Assembly: GCA_902490585.1 (NCBI GenBank)
Contig: CABUEI010000004.1
Span: 49,337 to 113,336 of the forward strand
DNA length: 64,000 bases
Reading direction: 5' to 3'
From: an uncultured Oscillospiraceae bacterium
GTDB taxonomy: Bacteria; Bacillota; Clostridia; Oscillospirales; Ruminococcaceae
The notes beneath the pieces were generated by a model. That model was not told the origin of the DNA. It saw only the letters and a list, made by a program, of their open reading frames with translations, and did no database searches. Shown here one piece after another: positions 1 through 9,600 of this stretch. How positions within the stretch are numbered: the first letter of the stretch is position 1; each line of letters starts with the position of its first letter. Made by a program: the position numbers and the translations under genes.

Positions 1-417
1 GAAGAGTGCATAGCCGCCGCAAAGCTTGCAAATGCCGACAGCTTTATAAGAAGACTGCCTGACGGCTATCAGACAAAGCTTACGGGTGACGGCGCTAATC
101 TCAGCCAGGGTCAGCGTCAGCTGTTATCTATAGCAAGAGCCGCAGTTGCAGATCCGCCCGTACTTATTCTCGATGAAGCTACATCTTCAATTGATACTCG
201 TACTGAAAAGCTTGTACAGGCAGGTATGGACGCACTCATGCACGGCAGAACAACATTTGTGATTGCTCACAGACTGTCAACTGTCCGTAACTCAGACTGT
301 ATCATGGTACTTGAACAGGGCAGAATTATCGAGCGTGGTACGCATGACGAGCTTATAGAAAAGAAGGGTAAGTATTACAGCCTGTACACCGGTAACTTTT
401 CGGAGGAAACTGCCTGA
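1..417 (+). CDS. ABC exporter ATP-binding domain, C-terminal end (partial)
   Basis: This is the last 138 codons of a gene that begins left of the window. In order it shows an ABC signature (NLSQGQRQLLSIARA), a Walker B (LILDEATSSID) and an H-loop histidine (VIAHRLSTV), followed by the usual tail EQGRIIERGTHDELI. This is typical of the nucleotide-binding half of fused type-IV (MsbA/MdlB/LmrA-like) exporters, where a membrane domain precedes the ATPase. The membrane domain and Walker A are outside the window, so the substrate cannot be judged. The gene ends in an imperfect long inverted repeat. Family assignment is secure; half-transporter versus separate ATPase subunit is inferred from the sequence style. 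Confidence 0.9.
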   Translation, partial: EECIAAAKLANADSFIRRLPDGYQTKLTGDGANLSQGQRQLLSIARAAVADPPVLILDEATSSIDTRTEKLVQAGMDALMHGRTTFVIAHRLSTVRNSDCIMVLEQGRIIERGTHDELIEKKGKYYSLYTGNFSEETA

Positions 418-510
418 GGCGTAAGCCACCGCAACCCTGTTCGCCTTTCTTGAGGAGGCAGTTTGTTAACATCTATACAGAATCCGCTGTTTTTATAACG
501 GCGGATTTTC
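407..510 (+). terminator. Inverted repeat and hairpin after the ABC gene
   Basis: The stop codon lies in an imperfect stem: AAACTGCCT (407-415) pairs with AGGCAGTTT (456-464), and AGGCG (417-421) with CGCCT (442-446). A second hairpin, AATCCGC (481-487) with GCGGATT (501-507) and TTC after it, probably stops transcription. Neither has a strong T tract. Confidence 0.45.
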
Positions 511-607
511 TGCATTAACATATCAAAACGGGTCAAGGCGATGTTGGTTATTGTGTTATTTTAATATAAATTATTCGCTGCCGTTTCATTCTTACCATTA
601 CACCCTA

Positions 608-636
608 TTGCCAACCGACCTTATTTATGCTATCAT
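608..636 (+). promoter_or_regulatory. Sigma-A promoter for the GH26-GH2 operon
   Basis: TTGCCA (608-613), a 17-nt spacer and TATCAT (631-636) lie just upstream of the ribosome site of the mannanase. The -10 box overlaps the upstream in-frame ATG at 627, which argues for the ATG at 669 as the true start. Confidence 0.55.
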
Positions 637-668
637 TACATAAAGATTTACCCGAAAGGAGAACGCTT

Positions 669-1637
669 ATGAGCGATAAATTATATATCCCTTCAAACCC
701 GAATGCACAGCAGGGTGTACGCAATGTGCTTAAATATCTGTCTGATATAACCTACGAAAAAATCATAACCGGACAGCATACGCAGACTATGGCGCAGGAA
801 GAGCTTCATCTTATAGAAAAGGTCACAGGAAAACAGCCCGCACTTCTCGGTTTTGAACTGTTGTCATATTCGCCGAATATCAATTATACCGATACTGATG
901 AAGAGTGTATGACCGAAGTCACCGAGAATTACGGTACGCTTAAAAGAGTGTGGGAGTGGGCAGAGAAGAAAGGGCTTATCACTATGTGCTGGCACTGGTT
1001 CTCTCCGCTTTACGGCAGGTCAAAATCGTTTTTCAGCGAGAATACCGACTTTGACGCAAGCAAGGCTGTAATTGACGGTACACCCGAAAATAAAGCTCTG
1101 CTTTCGGATATGGATACAATGGCAGGAATACTCCGACCCTTCTGCGAAAAGGGCGTGCCGATTTTGTGGCGACCCTTTCACGAGGGCGACGGCGATTGGT
1201 TCTGGTGGGGCAAAAAAGGAGCGGATACCGTTAAAAAGCTGTTCCGCCTTATGCACGACAGATACACGAATAAATTTCATCTTGACAATCTTATCTGGGT
1301 GTGGAACTCGCAGGTTCCTGAGTGCTACCCCGGTGATGATGTCGTGGATATCATATCAAGGGATATGTATCCGCCTGAACACGAGCATACCTCGCAGAGC
1401 GAAATGTATTATAACCTCTGCGAGATTACAAGTGCGAAGAAAATAACGATTATCGGTGAAACAGGCACGTTGCCAAGTCCCGAAGCGGTAGTTTCCGAAA
1501 AAGTCGGCTGGTCGTCCTATATGACCTGGTCAAAACCGTTCTGCCTTACCGAAAAGTTCAACACTCACGAACAGCTTAAAAAGGTATATAACAGTGAGTT
1601 TGCCGTAACAAAGGATAAACTTCCTGATTTATATTGA
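669..1637 (+). CDS. Glycoside hydrolase family 26, probable intracellular beta-mannanase/mannosidase
   Basis: 322 residues. A GH26 TIM-barrel enzyme that cleaves beta-1,4-linked mannosides by a retaining mechanism. The acid/base glutamate lies in WRPFHEGDGDWFWWG and the nucleophile in IIGETGT, both at the positions expected for the family. The N-terminal ITGQH and WHWFSP segments are also typical. The start at 669 is chosen because AAGGAG sits about 7 nt upstream; an in-frame ATG at 627 falls in the promoter and has no ribosome site. There is no signal peptide, so the enzyme should act in the cytoplasm on imported oligosaccharides. It is followed after 13 nt by a GH2 enzyme, implying one transcript and a shared substrate. 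Mannan specificity is inferred from the family; other GH26 activities exist. Confidence 0.88.
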   Translation: MSDKLYIPSNPNAQQGVRNVLKYLSDITYEKIITGQHTQTMAQEELHLIEKVTGKQPALLGFELLSYSPNINYTDTDEECMTEVTENYGTLKRVWEWAEKKGLITMCWHWFSPLYGRSKSFFSENTDFDASKAVIDGTPENKALLSDMDTMAGILRPFCEKGVPILWRPFHEGDGDWFWWGKKGADTVKKLFRLMHDRYTNKFHLDNLIWVWNSQVPECYPGDDVVDIISRDMYPPEHEHTSQSEMYYNLCEITSAKKITIIGETGTLPSPEAVVSEKVGWSSYMTWSKPFCLTEKFNTHEQLKKVYNSEFAVTKDKLPDLY

Positions 1638-1650
1638 TAAAGGAGCAAAT

Positions 1651-4600
1651 ATGAAGACGCTTTTTAACAATGGCTGGAGCTTTGCAAAGACAAAAGCGGA
1701 CGACAACCTTGAAAATGATTGGAACGCTGATTATAAGCCGATTGACATTCCGCACGACTGGCTTATCTACAACGCAAAAGACCTTTATGAAACCTCATTC
1801 GGACGCTACATAAAGACCTTTGATTTCGGCAAGGTAAGTGATAAAAGCATACGCCTTTATTTTGAGGGCGTTTATATGGATTGTACCGTTTATGTAAACG
1901 AAGAGGTTGCGGGCGAAAATAAGTACGGTTACAGCACGTTTGAAGTAGACCTTACAGGTAAGCTTCACGATGGCGAAAACGAGATAAAGGTGCTTGTAAG
2001 ACACCGCAGTCCCAATACCCGTTGGTATTCGGGTGCAGGAATTTTCCGTGATGTTTATTTTATCGTTACAGAAAAGAGCTACCTTGCAACAGACGGCATA
2101 TATTTCCATGCCGATAAAGCAGCGGATGGATTTGACGTAAAGCTGTCTGCTGAGATCGTAAACCCTGATGGATTAACGGCTGAATTTACACTGTCAAAAG
2201 GTAACGAAATTCTTTATTCGTCTGAACTCCCTGCTGAATCGGTAACCGCAGCCGCTTTTTCGCTGAATCATCTTTCCGATGATTATATATGGGATATCAA
2301 CAGCCCGAATCTTTTGACTTTGTTGGTAAATCTTAAAAAAGACGGCAAGGTAATTGACAACTGTACACAAAATGTCGGACTGCGTGAAATCGAGTATAAG
2401 GCTGACAGCGGCTTTTATCTCAACGGCAGACATATCAAGCTGAACGGTGTCTGTCTGCACCACGACCTCGGCTGTCTTGGTGCGGCGTTCAATAAGTCTG
2501 CGGCAAGAAGACAGCTTCAGAGTATGCTTGACATGGGCGTAAATTCTGTAAGAACTTCTCATAACCCGCCTGCAAAGGCTTTCATGGAGCTTTGTGACGA
2601 GATGGGTATGCTTGTTGACAGTGAAGCTTTTGATATGTGGGAGCGTCCCAAGACCGAGTTTGACTATGCCAGATTCTTTGACGAGTGGTATGAGAAAGAC
2701 GTTGCCTCATGGATACGCCGTGACAGAAATCACCCGAGCGTTATAATGTGGAGTGTCGGCAATGAGATATACGATACCCATGTTTCGCCTCGTGGTTGTG
2801 AAGTTTCTAAGATGCTACATACCGCAGTCAGAAAAAGTGATCCTCTTTGCAATGCACCCACAACCATAGGCTCTAACTATATGCCGTGGGAAGGTGCGCA
2901 AAATTGTGCAAAACAAGTCGATATTGTGGGATATAATTACCTTGAAAGGCTGTATGAGCCGCATCATAAGGAGTATCCCGACTGGAAGATATACGGTAGC
3001 GAAACTACATCGGGAGTGAAGAGCAGAGGAGTGTATCATTTCCCGCTTGAGACCGCATTCTTAACCCATCCGGATATGCAGTGCTCGTCACTCGGAAACT
3101 GCCGTGCAGGTGCATCTGCCGATACTGCTCAGAAGATAATAGCCTACAACCGTGACATAGATGTTTGTGCAGGAATGTATATATGGACAGGTAGCGATTA
3201 TATAGGTGAACCGTCCCCATATTCTACCAAAAATTCATACTATGGTAATATCGACACGGCAGGGCTTCGTAAGGACAGTTTCTACCTTTATCAGTCGGCA
3301 TGGACAGATAAACCTGTACTTCACCTCATGCCTTACTGGGACTTCAACGACGGTCAGCTCATAGACGTAGTAGCATACACGAATATCGGAGATGTTGAGC
3401 TGTTTGTCAACGGCAGAAGCAGTGGTGTAAAGCACCCCGAGGAGTACACTGCAAGCTGGCAGATTCCTTATGAAAAGGGCGAGCTCAGAGTCAAGGCAAC
3501 CGCCGCTGACGGCACGTTCTACGAAGATGTAAAGCGCTCTTTCGGTGACAGTGCTAAGATTGTTCTTTCCGCTTATAGCAACGCTGTAAAGGCAGACGGC
3601 GAGGATCTCGCTTTCATAACAGTATCAACTGTTGATAAGAACGGAAACCCAGTAGAGAACGCACGGGACAGAATATTTCTTACGGTAGACGGCGGAAGAC
3701 TTGTCGGCTTTGACAATGGCGACAGCATTGATTACGATAATTATAAATCGGCAAACCGCAGACTTTTCTCAGGTAAAGCGGTAGCATACATTGCGGCTGA
3801 TACGACTGAGGGCAAGATTACAGTAACCGCCGAGGGCGAAGGACTTGAAAAGGCTGTTATTGTGATAGAAAAGCAAAAGTCGGAAATCAGAAACGGAATT
3901 TCAACACTTGAAAATATCATAAATAATGATGGTTACACTATAGGTTCGGATATTCCTGTAAGAAAAATTGAGCTAACGAGGAGTACAGGTATAGAGCTGA
4001 CACCTGATAATAACAACTGTGAAGTTAAAGCGTCAATATTGCCGACAAATGCCACAGATAGCAATTTGACATGGGAAATCGTTACGGCAAGCGGAATTGC
4101 AACCAATCTTGCGGCTATTACAGTCAGCGAAAATCGTCGCAGTGCTATTGTCAGTGCAAGCGGTGACGGAACGTTCAGATTACGTTGTAGTGCGAATAAT
4201 AAAAGCGAATATCCTCAGGTTCTGTCCGAGTATGAATTTACTGCAAGCGGTTTTGGCAGACCTACTTTTGATCCTTATAATTTCGTAACTGCCTGCCTTT
4301 ATTCCGACAGTATTTCACTGATGGATGAGGTGCGTTGCGGCGGTGTAAGTATTACGTCAGATAACAACATAGTCGGATTTAAGAAGACGGATTTCGGAAA
4401 ATACGGAACAGATGAATTCCTGGTCAGAATTATAAACTGGCACAAGGATTGTCCTTTCGGGTTCAGGCTCTGGGAGGGTTATCCCGGTGCGGACGGTTCC
4501 TCTCTTATCGGTGAATTCACCTATCAGGCAAACTTCGAGTGGCAGACCTACAAGGACAACCATTATAAGCTTTCAAGCCGGCTGACAGGCGAAAAGGATA

Positions 4601-5037
4601 TCTATTTCGAGTTTGACAAAACAGATCTGCGTATCGACTTTGGCGGTTTCCTATTCACTCCTCGTCAGAAAGCTTATGAACGCCTTAACAGCGGTGATTG
4701 TGACCTTATACACGGTGATACCTATACTAAAGACGGAACTAGCGTCAAGGGAATCGGAAACAATGTATTCCTTGACTTTGACGATATGAATTTTACAAAA
4801 GGTACAAGGCTGATCCGCATACACGGTATGACACGTCACGATAATGATTCTATTCATATTCACTTCCATACGGAAAGCGGCAGAATAGAAGAAATACTCG
4901 AATTCCCAGGTTCTCTTATGCCAATCACCGTATCACACAGATTACCTGATATTACAGGTAAAGTGAAGGTTGAATTCAGATTTCTGCCGGGTTGTGACTT
5001 CGATTTTGACTGGTTTGAAATCGAGCCTGAAGAATAA
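1651..5037 (+). CDS. Glycoside hydrolase family 2, large multidomain beta-galactosidase-like enzyme
   Basis: 1128 residues, no signal peptide. The N-terminal GH2 sugar-binding jelly roll (about 1-140) and Ig-like domain (about 150-245) precede the TIM barrel, which contains NGVCLHHDLG and VRTSHNPP. The acid/base is E372 in WSVGNEIYD and the nucleophile E451 in IYGSETTSG. A DUF4982-like Ig domain follows (about 560-640), then two further Ig/Big-like stretches (about 640-870). The last 250 residues look like two tandem CBM6-like modules, the first with FGKYGTDEFLVRI and FRLWEGYPGADGSSLIG. The ribosome site AAGGAG precedes the ATG, and the gene is co-transcribed with the GH26 gene. Activity could be beta-galactosidase, beta-mannosidase or a related exo-hydrolase; the GH26 partner favours removal of side-chain or terminal sugars from manno-oligosaccharides. 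A cytoplasmic enzyme with carbohydrate-binding modules is unusual. Confidence 0.88.
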   Translation: MKTLFNNGWSFAKTKADDNLENDWNADYKPIDIPHDWLIYNAKDLYETSFGRYIKTFDFGKVSDKSIRLYFEGVYMDCTVYVNEEVAGENKYGYSTFEVDLTGKLHDGENEIKVLVRHRSPNTRWYSGAGIFRDVYFIVTEKSYLATDGIYFHADKAADGFDVKLSAEIVNPDGLTAEFTLSKGNEILYSSELPAESVTAAAFSLNHLSDDYIWDINSPNLLTLLVNLKKDGKVIDNCTQNVGLREIEYKADSGFYLNGRHIKLNGVCLHHDLGCLGAAFNKSAARRQLQSMLDMGVNSVRTSHNPPAKAFMELCDEMGMLVDSEAFDMWERPKTEFDYARFFDEWYEKDVASWIRRDRNHPSVIMWSVGNEIYDTHVSPRGCEVSKMLHTAVRKSDPLCNAPTTIGSNYMPWEGAQNCAKQVDIVGYNYLERLYEPHHKEYPDWKIYGSETTSGVKSRGVYHFPLETAFLTHPDMQCSSLGNCRAGASADTAQKIIAYNRDIDVCAGMYIWTGSDYIGEPSPYSTKNSYYGNIDTAGLRKDSFYLYQSAWTDKPVLHLMPYWDFNDGQLIDVVAYTNIGDVELFVNGRSSGVKHPEEYTASWQIPYEKGELRVKATAADGTFYEDVKRSFGDSAKIVLSAYSNAVKADGEDLAFITVSTVDKNGNPVENARDRIFLTVDGGRLVGFDNGDSIDYDNYKSANRRLFSGKAVAYIAADTTEGKITVTAEGEGLEKAVIVIEKQKSEIRNGISTLENIINNDGYTIGSDIPVRKIELTRSTGIELTPDNNNCEVKASILPTNATDSNLTWEIVTASGIATNLAAITVSENRRSAIVSASGDGTFRLRCSANNKSEYPQVLSEYEFTASGFGRPTFDPYNFVTACLYSDSISLMDEVRCGGVSITSDNNIVGFKKTDFGKYGTDEFLVRIINWHKDCPFGFRLWEGYPGADGSSLIGEFTYQANFEWQTYKDNHYKLSSRLTGEKDIYFEFDKTDLRIDFGGFLFTPRQKAYERLNSGDCDLIHGDTYTKDGTSVKGIGNNVFLDFDDMNFTKGTRLIRIHGMTRHDNDSIHIHFHTESGRIEEILEFPGSLMPITVSHRLPDITGKVKVEFRFLPGCDFDFDWFEIEPEE

Positions 5038-5066
5038 GTAAAGCAGATATTGCGGCATAATGCAAG

Positions 5067-5105
5067 TAACGACTGCCCGTACATCACGGACAGTCGTTAT
5101 TTTGC
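5067..5105. terminator. Bidirectional terminator between GH2 gene and Xre gene
   Basis: TAACGACTGCCCGT (5067-5080) pairs with ACGGACAGTCGTTA (5086-5099) around a 5-nt loop, with one mismatch. T-rich sequence follows on the plus strand and A-rich precedes. It serves two convergent genes; the stop codon of the minus-strand gene is inside the stem. Confidence 0.85.
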
Positions 5106-5321
5106 ATATTTTGATGTTGCCTTATTGTTTGTTCTGCCAAAAATATAGTCGGTAGAAACGTTGTAAAAATCTGCAAGTGTCAGCACGTGCTCAACGGGAA
5201 TTGTCTGAAATCCACGTTCGTACCGTGAGTACACAGTCTGCTTTATTCCCAGTAGCTGAGCTATCTGCGTCTGATTTAAGTCCTTGTCTTCACGAAGGTC
5301 ACGCAACCGCTGAAAATACAC
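5097..5321 (-). CDS. Small Xre-family helix-turn-helix regulator
   Basis: 74 residues, almost entirely an HTH_3/Xre domain: LREDKDLNQTQIAQLLGIKQ forms the first helices and the turn, YSRYERG the recognition helix, and STDYIFGRT the family's usual end. Start is a GTG at 5321 with AAGGAG 8 nt upstream; an ATG nearby is in a different frame. It is a stand-alone DNA-binding domain with no sensor part, like many short Clostridia regulators. It is divergent from the membrane protein at 5461, and repeated TAGTAC/GTACTA boxes lie in that promoter, so it probably controls that gene and perhaps itself. The effector, if any, is unknown. Confidence 0.85.
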   Translation of the reverse strand: MYFQRLRDLREDKDLNQTQIAQLLGIKQTVYSRYERGFQTIPVEHVLTLADFYNVSTDYIFGRTNNKATSKYAK

Positions 5322-5382
5322 AAATCCATCTCCTTAAACCTGTAAATCTCATTGAAAGTAAACTTAGAACCTGACGGTACTA

Positions 5383-5411
5383 TTGACTTTATCACATTTA
5401 AGCGGTATAAT
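5383..5411 (+). promoter_or_regulatory. Sigma-A promoter of the membrane protein gene
   Basis: TTGACT (5383-5388), 17-nt spacer, TATAAT (5406-5411). A potential TTG start at 5383 is simply this -35 box, which supports the ATG at 5461 as the gene start. Confidence 0.85.
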
Positions 5412-5419
5412 GATTAAAA

Positions 5420-5438
5420 TAGTACTTATTAGTACTAA
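5420..5438. promoter_or_regulatory. Candidate operator with TAGTAC/GTACTA half-sites
   Basis: TAGTAC (5420-5425) and GTACTA (5432-5437) form an inverted repeat around TTATTA just downstream of the -10 box, with TTAGTACTAA (5429-5438) itself a perfect palindrome. A third GTACTA at 5377-5382 abuts the -35 box. Placement fits repression by the divergent Xre protein; this is inference. Confidence 0.5.
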
Positions 5439-5460
5439 AGAGAGGACGAGCGTGGGAGTA

Positions 5461-6282
5461 ATGAATACGCATTATATTGATAATTCGTACGAAATGGTAA
5501 TTTTCTCTGTATTGGTTGTATTTTTGCTTTTCATTACAGTTTTATTCATTTTGCTTGCAAGAAAAGTGCTACATAAAAGAGAAAAAGAAAAGAGCTCGGC
5601 AAACAAGTCGAGGAATAATAAAAATACAATAACGGACTTCAAAACAGATAATATCGAAAATGCTTGGCACACAGAAAAACAAATTGCCGATGAACAGTTT
5701 AATAAAGCACAAATAACAGGCAGGGATAAGTATATTTCAGTTTATCGCAATGAACTGGAGCTGATAAGCTTGCTCAGGTGGAATGAAACGCAGTCGGACG
5801 CTTCAAGCGTGGGCGAAATAACCGGAGAAGCGGACTGTAATGAAAGTGATATCGCCGATATTAAACGTAGAATCAGTGAAATTAACAGCAAAGTTATTGA
5901 TTATTCTGATATAAAAGGTAAATTCTCGTTGCTTGATATTTCTGATATTTGTTGTAATATCACTGACGGCGGAAATTTTTCGGTTACGGCGGATGTTACT
6001 GTTGGAAAAGCGTACCGTGACTTATGCGAACATACAGTGCTTGACGGTTCGCTTAAAGTTATCGTTACCGACAGTAACGGAGTACAGGTAGGACACGGCT
6101 ATTTGTGTGCGAACGGTTTTAATGAGATTGATTCGGGAAAAGTCGGCTTTGCTTGTTACGACGGCAACAGCAGAATTCATAAGCTCAGTGCTTTGTGCAT
6201 TGCCGATAACAAAAATTTTGATAAAAATCAAAAGTACTATGTGTCGGTTGAGCCATATCGGTTGTGGACGTTAGAAAGATAA
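5461..6282 (+). CDS. Membrane-anchored protein of unknown function
   Basis: 273 residues; I do not recognise a named family. Residues about 12-37 (MVIFSVLVVFLLFITVLF and on) form one transmembrane helix followed by a basic cytoplasmic edge (KVLHKREKEK). A polar, probably flexible region runs to about 130. The rest looks like a beta-rich domain (DGSLKVIVTDSNGVQVGHGY) that loosely resembles FxLYD-type folds. The ATG at 5461 is preceded by GGGAG and lies downstream of a consensus promoter, so longer in-frame starts are rejected. The flanking divergent Xre gene suggests local regulation. A hairpin terminator follows at 6296. Confidence 0.65.
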   Translation: MNTHYIDNSYEMVIFSVLVVFLLFITVLFILLARKVLHKREKEKSSANKSRNNKNTITDFKTDNIENAWHTEKQIADEQFNKAQITGRDKYISVYRNELELISLLRWNETQSDASSVGEITGEADCNESDIADIKRRISEINSKVIDYSDIKGKFSLLDISDICCNITDGGNFSVTADVTVGKAYRDLCEHTVLDGSLKVIVTDSNGVQVGHGYLCANGFNEIDSGKVGFACYDGNSRIHKLSALCIADNKNFDKNQKYYVSVEPYRLWTLER

Positions 6283-6295
6283 CAATATTGTATTA

Positions 6296-6317
6296 AGGGC
6301 GGTGTTATCCGCCTTTT
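6296..6317 (+). terminator. Terminator after the membrane protein gene
   Basis: GGCGG (6298-6302) and CCGCC (6309-6313) around TGTTAT, followed by TTTTTG. Confidence 0.85.
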
Positions 6318-6615
6318 TGTTTTATATACATATAAACAAGGAATATGCTCATATAAATTTTATATAGCAAAATCGGCATTTTGACATATTTTCGGTTAAA
6401 ACAACGATACGAAAATGAGAATTAAGATAAAAGTTAAGCGATTTTTCTATTGACTTTGCCCTTTATATGTGGTACAATACTAAAATGTATCATAATGGAT
6501 TGATATGCGTTCAGGCTTAGCACGCATTAAGTCAGAAAGTGCCGAAAAGCCCTGTATTATGCGGAATAAGCGGACGTATGGATTTCTGTGAATAAATTAA
6601 GGAGTGGTAAAGCCC
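6318..6615 (+). other. rpoB upstream region and 5' leader
   Basis: About 130 bases of AT-rich DNA without a convincing ORF (6318-6449), then a promoter, then a leader of about 130 nt. The leader contains a stem ATGCGT (6505-6510) with ACGCAT (6522-6527). I see no rplJ/rplL or other ribosomal protein gene here, nor a recognisable riboswitch. Confidence 0.6.
6450..6478 (+). promoter_or_regulatory. Sigma-A promoter of rpoBC
   Basis: TTGACT (6450-6455), 17-nt spacer, TACAAT (6473-6478), giving a leader of about 130 nt before rpoB. Confidence 0.8.
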
Positions 6616-9600
6616 ATGGTGAATGTCAAGCAGGTAAAACTGGGTAGAAATACCCGTATGAGTTTTTCCAAAATCAATGAAGTTCAGAAAATGCCGAACC
6701 TCATTGAAATTCAGAAGGACTCGTATCAGTGGTTCTTGGACGAGGGTATAAAGGAAGTATTCAAGGATATTTCTTCTATTTCCGATGCTAACGGCAAGCT
6801 GGTACTGAGTTTCGTTGATTATCGTCTCGACGAAAACCCGAAGTATACTATAGAGGAGTGCAAGGAACGTGACACAACGTACGCCGCACCTCTTCGTGTA
6901 AAAGCACAGCTCAGAAACACCGAAACGGGTGAAGTTGTTGAAAATGAAATATTCATGGGCGACTTCCCTCTGATGACTGACAGCGGTACTTTCGTAATCA
7001 ACGGTGCAGAGCGTGTTATAGTATCACAGCTCGTTCGTTCTCCCGGCGTTTATTACGGCTTTGACTACGATAAAACGGGTAAGAAGTTATTCAAGTCAAC
7101 TGTTATACCCAACAGAGGTGCATGGCTTGAATACGAGATGGATTCCAATGACATCTTCTATGTCCGTATAGATAAGAACAGAAAGATACCTGCCACAACA
7201 TTTATCCGTGCGCTCGGTATCAGCAGTGACGACGACCTCGTTGATCTGTTCGGCGAAGACCCCAGAATTGTTCAGACAATTCAGGAAAAGGACGCTACAA
7301 AGAATACCGAAGAAGCTCTTCTCGAAGTCTACAGGAAGTTAAGACCCGGCGAACCTCCGACGGTTGATTCAGCCAATACACATCTTAACAACCTGTTCTT
7401 TGACGCTAAGAGATATGATCTTGCCAGATTCGGTCGTTACAAATACAACAAGAAACTCGGCGTTGCATCAAGAATTGCTGGTCATAAGGCTGCTCAGCCG
7501 ATTATTGACCCCACAACAGGCGAAATCCTTGTTGACGAGAATGAGTTCATCAACGCTGAAAAGGCACAGGCAGTTGAGCAGGCAGGTGTTAAGGAATGCG
7601 TAATCTTCTCAGAAGAAAAGATTGCCAAGGTTCTCGGTAACGGTATGGTTGACATTGCAGGATATATTCCTGAGTCAATTGACGCTGAGGCACTCGGTAT
7701 CAACGAGAAGGTATGCTTCAAGGTTCTGCGTGAAATCCTTGACAAGTGCGGCGATGATGTTGAAGCACTTACCGAAGAGCTTTCAAACAGAGTTGACGAT
7801 CTTATTCCAAAGCACATCACTCTTGACGATATATTTGCAACAGTTAGCTATTTCATCAACCTTTGCGAAGGCGTCGGTGAAGTTGATGATATCGACCATC
7901 TCGGAAACAGACGTATCCGTAGCGTAGGTGAACTGTTACAGAACCAGTTCAGAATCGGTTTTGCAAGAATGGAAAGAGTTATCCGTGAGCGTATGGGACT
8001 TCAGTCTCAGGAAGGCGACAAGGTAACTCCCAATGCACTTATAAATATCCGTCCTGTTGTAGCGGCTATCAAGGAATTCTTTGGTTCTTCACCGCTTTCA
8101 CAGTTCATGGATCAGAATAACCCCCTTGCAGAGCTTACTCATAAGAGAAGACTTTCAGCCCTCGGCCCCGGCGGTCTTTCACGTGACCGTGCAAGTTTCG
8201 AGGTTCGAGATGTTCACTACTCTCACTACGGAAGAATGTGTCCTATCGAAACTCCTGAAGGTCCTAACATCGGTCTTATCTCTTATCTTGCATCTTTCGC
8301 AAAAATCAACAAGTACGGCTTTATTGAAGCTCCTTATCGTAAGGTTGACAAGGAAACAGGCGTTGTACTTGACGAAGTAACATATATGACTGCCGATATG
8401 GAGGATAACTACGTTGTAGCTCAGGCTAACGAACCTCTTGACGAGCAGGGCAGATTTGCAAGAAAGCGTGTTAATGCACGTTTCCGTGAGGAAATCCTCG
8501 AAGTTGACCGTGACAGAGTAGACTACATGGACGTATCTCCTAAGATGGTTGTATCTGTTGCTACTGCAATGATTCCGTTCCTTGAAAACGATGACGCAAA
8601 CCGTGCACTGATGGGTGCGAACATGCAGCGTCAGGCGGTTCCGCTGATGGTAACACAGAATCCTATCGTAGGAACAGGTATGGAATATAAGGCAGCTGTT
8701 GATTCAGGTGCTGTTGTAGTTGCCAAGGAAGACGGTGTTGTTACAAAGTGCAGTGCCGATGAGATAGTTGTTACAGACAACAACGGTATTGAGCACACAT
8801 ACAAGCTTATTAAGTTCAAGCGTTCAAACCAGGGCACCTGCGTAAACCAGCGTCCTGCCGTTTCAAAGGGCATGGAGATCAAGGTAGGCGATGTTCTTGC
8901 TGACGGTCCCGCTACAAGCCAGGGTGAGATTTCACTCGGTAAGAATGCTCTTATCGGCTTCATGACATGGGAAGGTTACAACTACGAGGACGCCGTTCTC
9001 ATCAATGAGAAGCTTGTTTACAATGATGTTTACACATCTATTCATATAGAAGAATACGAACTCGAATGCCGTGATACAAAGCTCGGACCGGAAGAAATCA
9101 CAAGAGAAATCCCCAATGTATCGGAAGATGCACTGAAGGATCTCGATGAACGTGGTATCATCCGTATCGGTGCTGAGGTTCACTCAGGCGATATCATGGT
9201 AGGTAAGGTTACACCCAAGGGTGAAACAGAGCTCACAGCAGAAGAAAGACTTCTCCGTGCAATCTTCGGTGATAAGGCAAGAGAAGTAAGAGATAATTCA
9301 CTCCGTGTTCCTCACGGCGAAAGCGGTATCATCGTTGATGTAAAGGTGTTCACAAGACAGAACTGTGATGAACTTTCACCCGGAGTAAATATGGTTGTAA
9401 GATGCTATATTGCTCAGAAGCGTAAGATTTCAGTCGGTGATAAGATGGCCGGTCGTCACGGTAACAAGGGTGTCGTTTCCCGTATCTTAAAGCAGGAAGA
9501 TATGCCTTTTCTTCCCGACGGTACTCCTCTTGATATAGTACTGAACCCCCTCGGCGTTCCTTCACGAATGAACATCGGTCAGGTACTTGAAGTACACCTC

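Noticed and set aside
627..668. ATG start for GH26
   Set aside because: Overlaps the promoter -10 box and has no ribosome site; the ATG at 669 does.
5383..5460. Longer TTG start for the membrane protein
   Set aside because: The TTG is the -35 box of a consensus promoter and the proposed extension lies upstream of the transcript start.
8100..8160. Rifampicin-resistance mutation in rpoB
   Set aside because: The D, H and S of the resistance region are wild type.
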